From an uncultured Campylobacter sp. (GTDB lineage Bacteria; Campylobacterota; Campylobacteria; Campylobacterales; Campylobacteraceae): a stretch of DNA of 15,075 nucleotides. Positions 9,001 to 14,285 of the stretch are shown here, piece by piece. The position numbers and the translations under genes were made by a program. The notes below the pieces were generated by a model. The model worked only from the letters and a program-made list of their open reading frames with translations, was not told the DNA's origin and ran no database searches. How positions within the stretch are numbered: position 1 is the stretch's first letter; each line of letters opens with the position of its first letter. The stretch spans positions 1-15,075 of the forward strand of contig NZ_CALKTT010000058.1 of the NCBI RefSeq assembly GCF_937997535.1, written 5' to 3'.

Positions 9001-9050
9001 AAAATAATCCGGATATCATGCAGATGTTTGCGAGCGGCTGGGGGAATTGA
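3087..9050 (+). CDS. Giant RTX protein with FrpC-like self-processing module, T1SS substrate
   Basis: A complete 1987-aa secreted calcium-binding protein. Order: residues 1-412, hydrophilic and not recognised; about 418-765, degenerate RTX nonapeptides (GGDGSDTLYGDKGDD and similar); about 843-950 and 951-1047, two Calx-beta-like units ending in SVTITDDD and KFVIKDDD; 1058-1224, a module like that of meningococcal FrpC, beginning DPLVVDLGGDG and containing EF-hand-like loops at D1104, D1134 and D1156; about 1235-1440, mostly helical; 1441-1500, 1582-1690 and 1764-1890, RTX arrays, each followed by a haemolysin-related Ca2+-binding domain with DTIKF; about 1930-1987, a C-terminal secretion tail. 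There is no signal peptide and no cysteine-rich part. The HlyB/HlyD-like genes, convergent downstream, are the likely exporter. No long hydrophobic stretch and no hlyC are seen, so it is more likely an adhesin or FrpC-type toxin than a pore former. Substrate and target are unknown. Confidence 0.93.
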   Translation: MKENENIVEYDLPLKGDYALDVLSYYIWGKSADKKPKNDEIVDEKYANRKYDNTSIQLNVKVSEFMNTYFKIYNADMFMKHINIATIPMFNLFFECKNKFGNKIDFKDFIAKNPSKVENGKLNLDHKDFVELFYSYSGKKDLKKDQIKESAQKPNLDFSMYKQDPDKVEDFAQAAFVFGSSKFSFDTRIKEDGIKYIFDINDDGTITPNRIENLKLTLADDNFDFKSDSLIASMINPTLRKISDPNDIGKTVKLHFINDFYGEGNTGATITAKEFGRLKNIESKSLDLSRSKMINMWDKFAKAYFEYFEKIYESNVINYSAEGKYVIYGDKLDNWNIRDTVTKLAVDLKHNVKIDDALKLCVSKFFEIIEILNITQSLAITQEELIARAQKLPLLEKLNNNLNPHKDRLSNGIIYLLGGGADTATGTDKDDILIGGDGSDTLYGDKGDDIIFAGNRSKDKSKDNGSDISPNTLYGGAGNDRLYGSSGDDTIYADTNKDYIFVEDQDELAANFDDTNTTNYLYGNSGSDTLIGSRGTDYLYADSEEFKDKATDTNTLVGKEGDDHIFGGNGINNIFGGSGNDTISAKGVINNIYTHSDSINGMDQDYAKGASNTVTINRENSVNKIYGGRGKDVVTIEQSKQNTLNLGDGDNIINITSASINNISTGAGKDTITVNGGVNVLNLGDGENTVNLTSQNDNLNYINTGKDRDQITVSGNSHNTIYAGKGKDIVRSGSGNDTINAGDDDDADELYGGEGYDTYSVNTNDIIKDDDGKGKIYFHRTHHLSGGVETEAGSKIYKGDNFTYNLNGNTLSVTDDNTGEKITIKDYDKYRNNGGDLEIKLTDKIDISIDDVTVEEGDTKNQIAKVNVSLSRELKENETIKLYMPNGNTLEFKAGDQNKTYEYKYDGDYTVNSQKERKTTISPWKIDSSSNISASVKKQGSVTITDDDTPIYISTKGSTVAEAAEKIEGTIFLSRELKTGEYITAYANGKKIKITESGQKFVAATWKDDKIEEEDSKFYGGLYNVSSNATVYVNEKSGKFVIKDDDKAKKPNDPKYYDPLVVDLGGDGIELIKMNGAINFDHDLNGFAEATGWIGKNEAFLALDKNGNGVIDNASELFGDGSSMNGFEELKKYDSNKDGTIDEKDEIWSKLLLWQDKNSDAISSKDELSNIKDSQIKSIDLNYENKNLQNAENVIKEVSKVTFKDGKTAEIADVNFKVDPSDSRAPNVQITPEILNLPNVSAMGNMYDLHSAMSLNAALKTALQNYISLSPKDRKAAIKSLIYKWAGVENNPTSGRGAMSDARELNVYEALTGEEFVHVSQGRHPNSTVSSYLHELYQRFEDYVYAQIELQITYKNVLDTEYMVLNNETQKLDYDFSAFKNKMKELYADKKYEEMVNLKNLVKSAAAYKPNLTLALSKNLTALGAENPAIYKVLADKILKGDDTENSINGTSQSDYIDAGGGNDKVYAGIGDDVLVGGKGDDYLEGGAGDDTYIYNPGDGADTILDGGGSDTIKFGVGISKDDIVVTRAGDDIRISFKNSETDSILLRYNANNASYFIENFLFANGETIGIGEIRALSLRGTDGDDVINGTNIDDEIYGQAGNDTLHGQNGNDTLYGGAGNDILGGGEGNDILYGGDGDDKLYGGNGNDIIEGGAGNDYLEGNDGNDTYIFGRGDGADTIYDYRDNDTIKFKEGVSLNDLIVKRADDDKNSLEISIKGTEDKLTIKNVYWDQRYYSGGAIENFEFADGTKLSLHEFETQTAFKGTNADDTIYGANANDEIYGGVGNDIIYGQDGNDTLYGQAGNDTLHGQNGNDTLYGGAGNDILGGGEGNDILYGGDGDDKLYGGNGNDIIEGGAGNDYLEGNDGNDTYIFGRGDGADTIYDYRDNDTIKFKEGIGKENITFQRVANDLVLKYGVNDTVRINNQFSGGAIEQIALASGEYITASKINKIIEDLNAYASNNGMSNISMDDMKNNPDIMQMFASGWGN
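4338..5380 (+). repeat. First RTX array, degenerate, residues about 418-765
   Basis: Good nonapeptides (DDILIGGDGSDTLYGDKGDD, GGAGNDRLYGSSGDD) are spread among long unusual insertions. Later units drift to LNLGDGDN, STGAGKD and NTGKDRD forms with beta-strand spacing such as TVTINRENSVNKIYGG. Ca2+ binding is expected for the canonical units. The drifted part may be a beta-helix without full Ca2+ sites. Confidence 0.8.
5611..6230 (+). other. Two Calx-beta-like units within the RTX protein
   Basis: The first unit starts ISIDDVTVEEGD, then has VNVSLSRELKENETIKL, and ends SVTITDDD. The second has GTIFLSRELKTGEYI and ends KFVIKDDD. The spacing, the SVxEG-type start and the acidic DDD end fit Calx-beta domains, which bind Ca2+ in adhesins and exchangers. 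The shared LSREL words show that the two units are related by duplication. Assignment is by motif only. Confidence 0.6.
6258..6758 (+). other. FrpC-like self-processing module, D1058-P1059 to R1224
   Basis: In meningococcal FrpC, Ca2+ triggers cleavage of an Asp-Pro bond directly before a module that starts PLALDLDGDGIETV. The new Asp end can then form an isopeptide bond to a Lys. Here Y-D-P-L-V-V-D-L-G-G-D-G-I-E-L has the same order. It is followed by FDHDLNGFAEATGW, LDKNGNGVIDNASELFGD, YDSNKDGTIDEKDEIW, LLWQDKNSDAISSKDEL and an end like AEIADVNFKVDPSDSR, which resembles the FrpC end. Module length, about 166 residues, is near that of FrpC. The predicted cut is between D1058 and P1059. This comparison is from memory of the FrpC sequence. 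Confidence 0.82.
7438..7600 (+). repeat. Second RTX array, residues about 1451-1505
   Basis: Short array with canonical units SQSDYIDAGGGNDKVYAG, IGDDVLVGGKGDDYLEGG and AGDDTYIYNPGDGADTI, followed by a haemolysin-related Ca2+-binding domain (about 1513-1575) that ends in a FLFANGETI motif. It starts a set of three similar RTX-plus-domain modules. Confidence 0.85.
7876..8168 (+). repeat. 293-bp perfect direct repeat, copy 1
   Basis: Identical by eye, base for base, to 8479-8771. The offset is 603 bp, or 201 codons, so the frame is kept. It encodes a run of RTX units from YGQAGNDTLHGQ through GNDTYIFGRGDGADTI to TIKFKEG. Flanking bases differ at once on both sides. Confidence 0.93.
8479..8771 (+). 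repeat. 293-bp perfect direct repeat, copy 2
   Basis: Second copy of the block at 7876-8168. It has extra RTX units just before it (GANANDEIYGG, VGNDIIYGQDGNDTL). The lack of even silent differences points to recent duplication or gene conversion. Confidence 0.93.
8875..9047 (+). other. C-terminal T1SS secretion tail of the RTX protein
   Basis: The last 58 residues contain an ASGEYI end of the final haemolysin-related domain, then a helix with INKIIEDLNAYASNN, then SMDDMKNNPDIMQMFASGWGN. An uncleaved C-terminal signal of this kind, with an amphipathic helix and a short polar-hydrophobic end, is typical of RTX proteins exported by HlyB/HlyD systems. Confidence 0.75.
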
Positions 9051-9117
9051 TAGTCCCCTCTAGCGGTGCGCTCCCTCAATACTGCAGATTGCTCTGCTAA
9101 CGACTACTCGTAAAACG

Positions 9118-9147
9118 CCGCCGGTTGCTCGCAAAGGCTACCGGCGG
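9118..9147 (+). terminator. GC-rich hairpin after the RTX gene
   Basis: CCGCCGGT at 9118-9125 pairs exactly with ACCGGCGG at 9140-9147 around a 14-base loop, starting 68 bp after the RTX stop codon. The stem is strong, but no T-run follows, so it may slow or protect the mRNA end rather than act as a simple intrinsic terminator. Confidence 0.4.
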
Positions 9148-9275
9148 TAACAATTCCGCCCCTCGCAGAGACGTCTCTTTTATTAACTTGGATTGCCGCT
9201 ATCCGCTTGAATAAACAGGACGCTCGAATGGAAAGCAAGCTATTTAAGAGGCGTGCCCAACCAGGCAAGATAGTT

Positions 9276-9297
9276 AACCGCCCGGACTAGAGCGGTT
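9276..9297. other. Six-bp inverted repeat
   Basis: AACCGC at 9276-9281 pairs with GCGGTT at 9292-9297, with a ten-base loop and GTTT after it. It is a weak terminator candidate on the plus strand. Confidence 0.25.
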
Positions 9298-9455
9298 GTT
9301 TGAGTCACATTTTCGGCTAGAGGCTTACTTGCTAGAACAAACAGTAGCTCAAGATAGAGGCAGCAGCTATCCACTCTGCTTCGGCACTACATTAAAAATT
9401 TATCAAGAGAACGTCCTTGCTTGCGCTAAATTTAAAGTGAGGTCGCGCTAGTACA

Positions 9456-9539
9456 GGCAGGATAGACAGTCACTCAAACAAGCAGTGCATTCAAGTAAAG
9501 ACTTACCCATTAGGGTAAATATTCACTTGCCATCCTGCC
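9456..9539. other. Nested inverted repeats at the end of the hlyD-like gene
   Basis: GGCAGGAT (9456-9463) and ATCCTGCC (9532-9539) form an outer 8-bp stem. Inside are CAAGT (9492-9496) with ACTTG (9525-9529), and TTACCC (9503-9508) with GGGTAA (9513-9518) around a four-base loop. The nesting ends six bases from the hlyD-like stop codon. It could be the 3' end structure of that mRNA or a small RNA. Confidence 0.45.
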
Positions 9540-9545
9540 CCTTCC

Positions 9546-10847
9546 CTACCTTACGCTAAGTCCTTCGTCCAGGTATTTGATGACGGGATAGATAAATAGC
9601 TCTATTACGCGCCGTTTGCCTACTTTTACTTCGGCAGTTACGCTCATACCAGGCTCGATCTCCTTTTTGATCCCATCTACGATCAAAAATGTAGAATCCG
9701 GTCTAATCTTTACTTCGTAGATCTCTCCCAGCTTCTCATCGTTTATCGCATCGTTTGCTATGTGGATGAGTTTACCTTCTAGCTTGCCGTATTTTTGAAA
9801 GTCGAAGGTCTGAACCTTAATAGCTACGCTTTGATTGTTTTCCAGATAGCCTATGTCTTTATTAAGAACGTTTGCTTTGATGATTAAAGGCTTATCGCTA
9901 GGCACTACAGAGATTAAATTTTCTTGATTGGTTATGGCGGTTCCTTGCGTATTTACAAGTAGCTTCCCCACAAAGCCGTCAACGGGAGAGGAGATGATCT
10001 GCTGTCTGGTTTGAAATAAAATCGCGTTGATCTCCGCCTTTAGAGAGCTGGCTTCTTTCTGCTTGGCTAGCATCTCATCGAGCCACTTGGATATACTTTG
10101 GCTTTTAAAGGCTTCCAGCTCCTTAGCTAGCTCATCTAAATTCGCCCTTTGCTCGGCAAGCTTCTCTTTTGAAATTTTAAGATTGGAGTTTAGCTCGATT
10201 ACCTTGGATTTGAGCTCATATAGATCCTTGCGCGCTATTATATCTTTTACTTTGTTTAGATTGCTTAACCGTGCTTCATCTATCTTTAAAATTCCGCTTA
10301 GCCTCTCGACTTCTAAATTGGTGGAATTTATCCCCATTTGCAAAGCTTGCATTTTTAGATTATAGACATTTATGCTCTCTTCGTAGTTTGATTTTTGCGT
10401 ATTATATAAGCTCAGTTCATCTGCGCTGATGTTAGCATCTAAGCTCCTGCCCGAGCTTAGAGCGTCGAGCCTTTTTATCGAGTATTCAAGTAGAGCTAGG
10501 CTCTCTTGCTTGGTGGATAAATTTACCGTAGAGACGCTAGGATCGATTAAGATTAGATGATCGCCCTTTTTTACTCTATCACCCTCTTTTACTAAAATTT
10601 TAGAGACGACGCCGCTTTCGAGCGATTTTAAAATTTTAATCTCGCCGTCGGGCACGACCTTGCCGTTAGCGCTTACTACGATATCCACTTTAGCAAATAC
10701 CATCCACAGCACGGCAAATATCAAAGCCCCGCAAGCGATCCATAAAATTGATCTTCCCAAAGGGTTTTGCGGAGCATCCTCTATCTCGATTAAAAGAGGC
10801 TTAAACTCGTTTGAATCGTCCTCTATTCTTTTGAAAATTTTTAGCAT
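9546..10847 (-). CDS. hlyD: HlyD-like T1SS membrane fusion (adaptor) protein
   Basis: A 433-aa periplasmic adaptor that joins the ABC exporter to an outer-membrane TolC-type channel. A short cytoplasmic N-terminus is followed by one membrane helix (about 32-53), a first lipoyl-like half (about 60-103, with SLESGVVSKILVKEGDRVKKGD), a long coiled-coil region (about 110-285), the second lipoyl half (SSPVDGFVGKLL, about 286-310) and a beta-barrel part ending EPGMSVTAEVKVGKRRVIELF, typical of HlyD. Length is near the family norm of about 430-480. The start ATG has only a weak Shine-Dalgarno site (GTGGAT). It is 56 bp after the toxin gene and downstream of the ABC gene on the same strand, so expression may depend on read-through from there. 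It converges with the RTX gene, its likely cargo. Confidence 0.93.
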   Translation of the reverse strand: MLKIFKRIEDDSNEFKPLLIEIEDAPQNPLGRSILWIACGALIFAVLWMVFAKVDIVVSANGKVVPDGEIKILKSLESGVVSKILVKEGDRVKKGDHLILIDPSVSTVNLSTKQESLALLEYSIKRLDALSSGRSLDANISADELSLYNTQKSNYEESINVYNLKMQALQMGINSTNLEVERLSGILKIDEARLSNLNKVKDIIARKDLYELKSKVIELNSNLKISKEKLAEQRANLDELAKELEAFKSQSISKWLDEMLAKQKEASSLKAEINAILFQTRQQIISSPVDGFVGKLLVNTQGTAITNQENLISVVPSDKPLIIKANVLNKDIGYLENNQSVAIKVQTFDFQKYGKLEGKLIHIANDAINDEKLGEIYEVKIRPDSTFLIVDGIKKEIEPGMSVTAEVKVGKRRVIELFIYPVIKYLDEGLSVR

Positions 10848-10903
10848 TGTTTAGATCCACTCATTCTTTATCCCGGATACGTTTGTAACTTTAATCCAAT
10901 AAA

Positions 10904-11185
10904 TTATTTCATAGCATGGCTATTACGTTTAAATATAGCTAATATTTTTATGGCGTCTTTGCTTACGCGAAACGGCACCATATAGCCTTTAAAAACCAGA
11001 TCCCTAGTATCTTTACGATTAAGTTTGGGATTCTTTCTAAAACTATACGGGCGATTTGGAATGTCTGAAATTTTAACAATCAGATCATCCGCAAATTTAG
11101 CTGCCCTTTGGGGACTATCTTGTGCGATAAACATAATAATTTTATCCAAATCGTTAAGGAATTCTTCGCTGTAGACAAGCTTCAT
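10904..11185 (-). CDS. RelE/ParE-family toxin of a type II toxin-antitoxin pair
   Basis: A 93-aa basic protein with the ParE/RelE fold pattern: MKLVYSEEFLNDLDKI, then IAQDSPQRAAKFADDLIVKI, then a proline-containing turn (IPNRPYSFRKN), then RDLVFKGYMVPFRV and the final strand DAIKILAIFKRN. The R-x-L and Y-x-x-x-x-R-V spacing and the length fit the superfamily. RelE members cut mRNA on the ribosome, and ParE members poison gyrase. The sequence does not show which applies here, and the closing His/Tyr residues of RelE are not clear. It starts three bases after the antitoxin stop codon, without its own strong Shine-Dalgarno site, so translation is probably coupled. It lies inside the secretion gene set, between the ABC exporter and HlyD genes. 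Confidence 0.85.
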   Translation of the reverse strand: MKLVYSEEFLNDLDKIIMFIAQDSPQRAAKFADDLIVKISDIPNRPYSFRKNPKLNRKDTRDLVFKGYMVPFRVSKDAIKILAIFKRNSHAMK

Positions 11186-11188
11186 ATC

Positions 11189-11425
11189 TTAGGCCATTTT
11201 TTTAAAAAGCTTATTTAAATGCTCTAACAGTTCCTCGTGCGAGCGATATTTTAGCTCGCCCCTATCGTCGGCATCCGAAATTTCCATAAGTCTAGCTTCA
11301 TCCTGCGGGCTTAAATAATTCGGCTCATTATAGCTTATAACGGCGGTAGGATCGTTTGCGATTATATCCTCTATGGCTTTAAGCGTTTTAGCGTTTGACG
11401 TTTGAATATTTATCGATGCAAGCAT
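11189..11425 (-). CDS. Antitoxin partner of the RelE/ParE-family toxin
   Basis: A 78-aa protein just upstream of the toxin gene and in the expected order for a type II pair. The N-terminal half (INIQTSNAKTLKAIEDIIAND) could be a DNA-binding or dimer part. The acidic middle (about 44-66, with QDEARLMEISDADDRGEL and HEELLEHL) would wrap the toxin. The family could not be named, because no clear ribbon-helix-helix or Phd motif is seen. The start is firm: AAGGAT lies five bases before the ATG. The paired role rests mainly on context. Such antitoxins usually repress their own promoter together with the toxin, and an inverted repeat lies upstream at 11474-11489. Confidence 0.75.
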   Translation of the reverse strand: MLASINIQTSNAKTLKAIEDIIANDPTAVISYNEPNYLSPQDEARLMEISDADDRGELKYRSHEELLEHLNKLFKKMA

Positions 11426-11452
11426 AGTTTATCCTTGTGGAAATCTAATTGA

Positions 11453-11489
11453 ATTATGCCATAAATTTATAATAAAGCTCTTAAGCTTT
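11453..11489 (-). promoter_or_regulatory. Possible toxin-antitoxin promoter with overlapping inverted repeat
   Basis: CATAAT on the minus strand at 11458-11453 could be a -10 element, 28 bases before the antitoxin start. AAAGCT-CTTA-AGCTTT at 11474-11489 is an inverted repeat covering the place of the -35, where an autorepressor could bind. No good -35 is seen. The repeat could instead belong to the end of the ABC exporter mRNA. Confidence 0.35.
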
Positions 11490-11600
11490 GTGCGTATAAC
11501 AAACGCATTAAAAATATGGGTTCAAGAAAAACATACTCAAATTTAAAGATGAATCTTTCATTAGCGCTACATTCATTCGCAGCTCTCATCTCATCCAAGC

Positions 11601-13964
11601 CTATCCTAGTTGCTTATCATATAAGCTCTTGTAGTAGCCGCCCAGAGCCATTAGCTCCTCGTGCTTTCCGCGTTCTACGATCTCGCCCTTATCTAACACT
11701 AAAATTTCGTCGCAATTCTTTACGGAATTTAGCCTATGCGCGATGATGATAAAGGTTTTTCCTTTTTTGATCTCGCTTAAATTTTTATTGATGATACTTT
11801 CGCTTTCGTAATCAAGCGCGGAGGTCGCCTCATCAAAGATTAAAATTTTAGGATTATTTATTAGTGCTCTAGCGATTGCGATGCGCTGTTTCTGTCCACC
11901 GCTAAGGCTTGAGCCGCGCTCGCCTACGAAGGTATCGTAACCTCCTGCAAGCTCTGCGATAAAATCATGAGCGCCTGCGATCTTGCTAACTCTGATGATC
12001 TCCTCCATACTCGCTCCGCTTGCGGCAAAGGCGATGTTTTCTTTGATACTGCCACTAAATAGATAGTTTTCCTGAAGGACCACGCCGATGTTCTGCCTCA
12101 AAAGATAGGGATTTAGATGTCTGATATCTATGCCGTCGATATAAACGGCGCCCGAGCTTTGCAGATAGAGCCGCTCGATCAGCTTCGTAATCGTGCTTTT
12201 GCCGCTGCCGCTTCTGCCTACTATGCCTACGCTTTTGCCCGGCTCTACGTGAAAGCTGATATCTTTTAGCACTAAATTTAGATCCGGCCTGTATCTGAAA
12301 TTTACGGCGTCAAATTTTATATCTCCTTCTATATTATTTAGCGCAATGGGTTTATCGGTGCTCTGCTCGGTTGGAGTATTTAATATATCTCCTAGCCTAT
12401 CTACGCTAAGAAGGGCTTGTTGAAACTCGTTCCAAAGGCCTACCAGCCTCATTACAGGAGCGCTAAATTGCCCCGCAAACATCTGAAAGGCGATGAGCTG
12501 ACCGACGCTTAGCTTGCCTTCTATTACGAGCCCCACGCCGAAATATAAGATGCAAAGCGTCATAAGCTTTTGTAGTGCGGAGGCAAAGCCGCTTGCGACA
12601 TTGCTTAAATTTGAAAGATTAAAAGATGAGCGGACGTATCTGCCTAGATTTTCCTCCCACATCTTTTGCATACTGCCCTCGATCGCTAGAGATTTCACCG
12701 TCTGCATACCGGTTACCGCCTCTACGAGATAGGAGTTTGAAGCGGCTCCCATTTGAAATTTATCCTCCAGCCTCTTTCTAAGTACCGGCGTGATAAAAAA
12801 ATATATTGCAGCAATTACGCTTATAAATGCGATTGCAATCAGCGTAAGCTTCACGCTGTAAAGCAGCATCATAAAGACGAATACGAAGCTAAATAAAATA
12901 TCAAGTAGCACGCTTACGCTTTTATTTGCGATAAACTCTCTTATGCTATCTAGCTCGCGCACTCTAGCTACGATGTTTCCGACCTTGCGGTTCTCAAAGT
13001 AGGTCATCGGAAGCAGAGCCAAATGGCTAAAAAGCTCGCTACCTAATCTGGCGTCAATTTTAGTGGTAGTGTGCGCGAATATATAATTTCTACTTAGGCT
13101 TAAAAGCATCTCAAATATGATGGTCGCCAAAAATGCAAATGCAATGACGTTTAGCGTGCTAATGCTATGATGAGTTAAAACCTTATCGAGTACTACCTGC
13201 GTAAAAAGCGGCGTCACTAGGCCGAAAAGCTGCATTATAAATGAAGCCAAAAGCACTTCAAATACCACTCTTTTAAAGCTTAGCATCCGCTTGTAAAACC
13301 ACGCAAAGCCAAATTTAATCTGAGAATTCAGAGTTTTATGAGCTAGCACTATAAACTCGCCGCTGCAAAGATCAAATAGCTCGCTAGCATTAAACTCTTT
13401 TACGGAATTTCCACCGTCAAATACGATAAATTTAACGGCTACTTCTTGTTCTTGCGAGGATTTGGATTGAGGGGATTTGAATGAGTGGAAGGCTTTAGTC
13501 TCTTTGGTGGAGGAATGGGATGAGTCCGCGTGGGATGAAGATGACGCGCCGGAAGAGAACGATGCGGACGAAGATGAGTTTAAAGAATTTGTCGTGTCGC
13601 TGTTAGAGCTCAATATCTCCTTGGAATCTGCCGTATCTTTGGAATTTGCGCTATTTATATCGGCTGCCGTCTTGCTAGCGTTTGCCGCTTTAAAATCCGC
13701 TTTGCTTTGCTGTTCGATCTTTAGGACGTTAAAGTAGCTTCCATCCTTTTTCTGAAGTATAAACGGCGGCTTATAGCGCATCAAATTTGAAAGATTTAGC
13801 TTTTTGATTTTAGCCTTAAACTCGCAATGCTTAGCCATCCGCACCAGCTCTTCGATCTGCGGCTCCTCGCTGCTTAGCGCAAATTTATTTATAAGCGCCT
13901 TGGCATCAAATGGGATATGATTTACGGCGGCTATCAGACCTAGCGAGCCCAGGGCGGTTTGCAT
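11601..13964 (-). CDS. hlyB: HlyB-like T1SS ABC exporter with degenerate C39 domain and Ser-rich insert
   Basis: A 787-aa inner-membrane ATPase that would export the RTX protein. It has an N-terminal C39-like domain (1-about 210), membrane domain (about 228-520) and ATPase domain (about 545-787). Walker A GRSGSGKS is at 583-590, the Q-loop at Q631, LSGGQ at 687-691, Walker B ILIFDE at 707-712, and the switch His at H743. Similarity to E. coli HlyB is strong (FTQVVLDKVL, STLNVI, YIFAHTTTKID, TYFENRKVGN, VARVRELDSIR). The peptidase-like domain lacks the catalytic Cys near its start and has Tyr in place of His in KKDGSYF, so it should bind cargo rather than cut it. It carries an unusual Ser-rich insert at 85-172. 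The start ATG follows AAAGG. HlyB is about 707 aa, and the extra length is this insert. Confidence 0.95.
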   Translation of the reverse strand: MQTALGSLGLIAAVNHIPFDAKALINKFALSSEEPQIEELVRMAKHCEFKAKIKKLNLSNLMRYKPPFILQKKDGSYFNVLKIEQQSKADFKAANASKTAADINSANSKDTADSKEILSSNSDTTNSLNSSSSASFSSGASSSSHADSSHSSTKETKAFHSFKSPQSKSSQEQEVAVKFIVFDGGNSVKEFNASELFDLCSGEFIVLAHKTLNSQIKFGFAWFYKRMLSFKRVVFEVLLASFIMQLFGLVTPLFTQVVLDKVLTHHSISTLNVIAFAFLATIIFEMLLSLSRNYIFAHTTTKIDARLGSELFSHLALLPMTYFENRKVGNIVARVRELDSIREFIANKSVSVLLDILFSFVFVFMMLLYSVKLTLIAIAFISVIAAIYFFITPVLRKRLEDKFQMGAASNSYLVEAVTGMQTVKSLAIEGSMQKMWEENLGRYVRSSFNLSNLSNVASGFASALQKLMTLCILYFGVGLVIEGKLSVGQLIAFQMFAGQFSAPVMRLVGLWNEFQQALLSVDRLGDILNTPTEQSTDKPIALNNIEGDIKFDAVNFRYRPDLNLVLKDISFHVEPGKSVGIVGRSGSGKSTITKLIERLYLQSSGAVYIDGIDIRHLNPYLLRQNIGVVLQENYLFSGSIKENIAFAASGASMEEIIRVSKIAGAHDFIAELAGGYDTFVGERGSSLSGGQKQRIAIARALINNPKILIFDEATSALDYESESIINKNLSEIKKGKTFIIIAHRLNSVKNCDEILVLDKGEIVERGKHEELMALGGYYKSLYDKQLG
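13449..13712 (-). other. Ser-rich low-complexity insert in the C39-like domain
   Basis: Residues 85-172 of the ABC exporter are almost only Ser, Ala, Asn, Asp, Lys and Thr, with runs such as NSSSSASFSSGASSSS. They fall between the strand FNVLKIE and the strand VKFIVFDGG, which are adjacent in HlyB. The frame stays open and the domains on both sides are intact, so this is a tolerated loop insert. Confidence 0.85.
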
Positions 13965-14125
13965 TAGATACCTTTGAGTGAAATTTGAAAGAATTCTATT
14001 AAGTCTATTTGAAACGGGGCTTAAATTCGGAGGGAATTTTAAAGAAATTTAAGGGATTGAGGGAATTATGAGGTTTAAATAATGGCGCCGTATAAAAGAA
14101 TGACTGTCGAAAGGCTGCCGGATAG

Positions 14126-14154
14126 ATTATAAAATTTTGGAAGGCACCCGATAA
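14126..14154 (-). promoter_or_regulatory. Promoter candidate for the exporter operon
   Basis: On the minus strand, TATAAT at 14131-14126 is a consensus -10 preceded by a TTT run. TTATCG at 14154-14149 is a partial -35 match at 17-bp spacing. The leader to the exporter start would be about 160 bases. Confidence 0.45.
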
Positions 14155-14165
14155 AATATCCGGGT
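14146..14165. promoter_or_regulatory. Bulged inverted repeat over the -35 of the exporter promoter
   Basis: ACCCGATA at 14146-14153 pairs with TAT and CGGGT (14157-14159, 14161-14165) with one bulged C at 14160 and an AAA loop. It overlaps the putative -35 at 14149-14154, a typical place for a repressor site. Function is inferred from position only. Confidence 0.3.
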
Positions 14166-14279
14166 CAAAATTAGCTTCGGAGAAGCAAACGCAGCAATAC
14201 AAGTGACGAAAAAGTCGGTTTAGTCACAAATTTTTGCTACAACTATGAAATTTTAAAGATACTTTAATCCTCCTCGTTA

Positions 14280-14285
14280 TATAAT
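14280..14285 (+). promoter_or_regulatory. -10 element before the ankyrin gene
   Basis: TATAAT is an exact consensus -10 about 100 bases before the TTG start at 14385, preceded by a T-rich stretch typical of Campylobacter sigma-70 promoters. No -35 match is seen. Confidence 0.45.

Larger units (their letters stand above)
9051..9545. other. Gene-free spacer between convergent genes, rich in inverted repeats
   Basis: No open frame of note on either strand. It holds hairpins at 9118-9147, 9276-9297, 9353-9371 and 9456-9539. The word CAGGCA(A/G)GATAG occurs at 9262-9273 and 9454-9465, and a loosely related AACAA(A/G)CAGT stretch occurs near 9337 and 9474, which hints at an old duplication of about 140-190 bp. 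The ends of two convergent transcripts must lie here. Confidence 0.6.

Noticed and set aside
13477..13737. 86-aa acidic frame opposite the Ser-rich insert
   Set aside because: It is the antisense of the low-complexity part of the ABC exporter and has no start signals.
11601..13964. The N-terminal domain as an active C39 peptidase that trims a Gly-Gly leader
   Set aside because: The catalytic Cys is absent and Tyr stands where His is needed. The likely cargo has a C-terminal signal, not a leader.
14005..14202. 65-aa minus-strand frame upstream of the exporter gene
   Set aside because: No Shine-Dalgarno site and no recognisable sequence. It overlaps the promoter candidate and hairpins.
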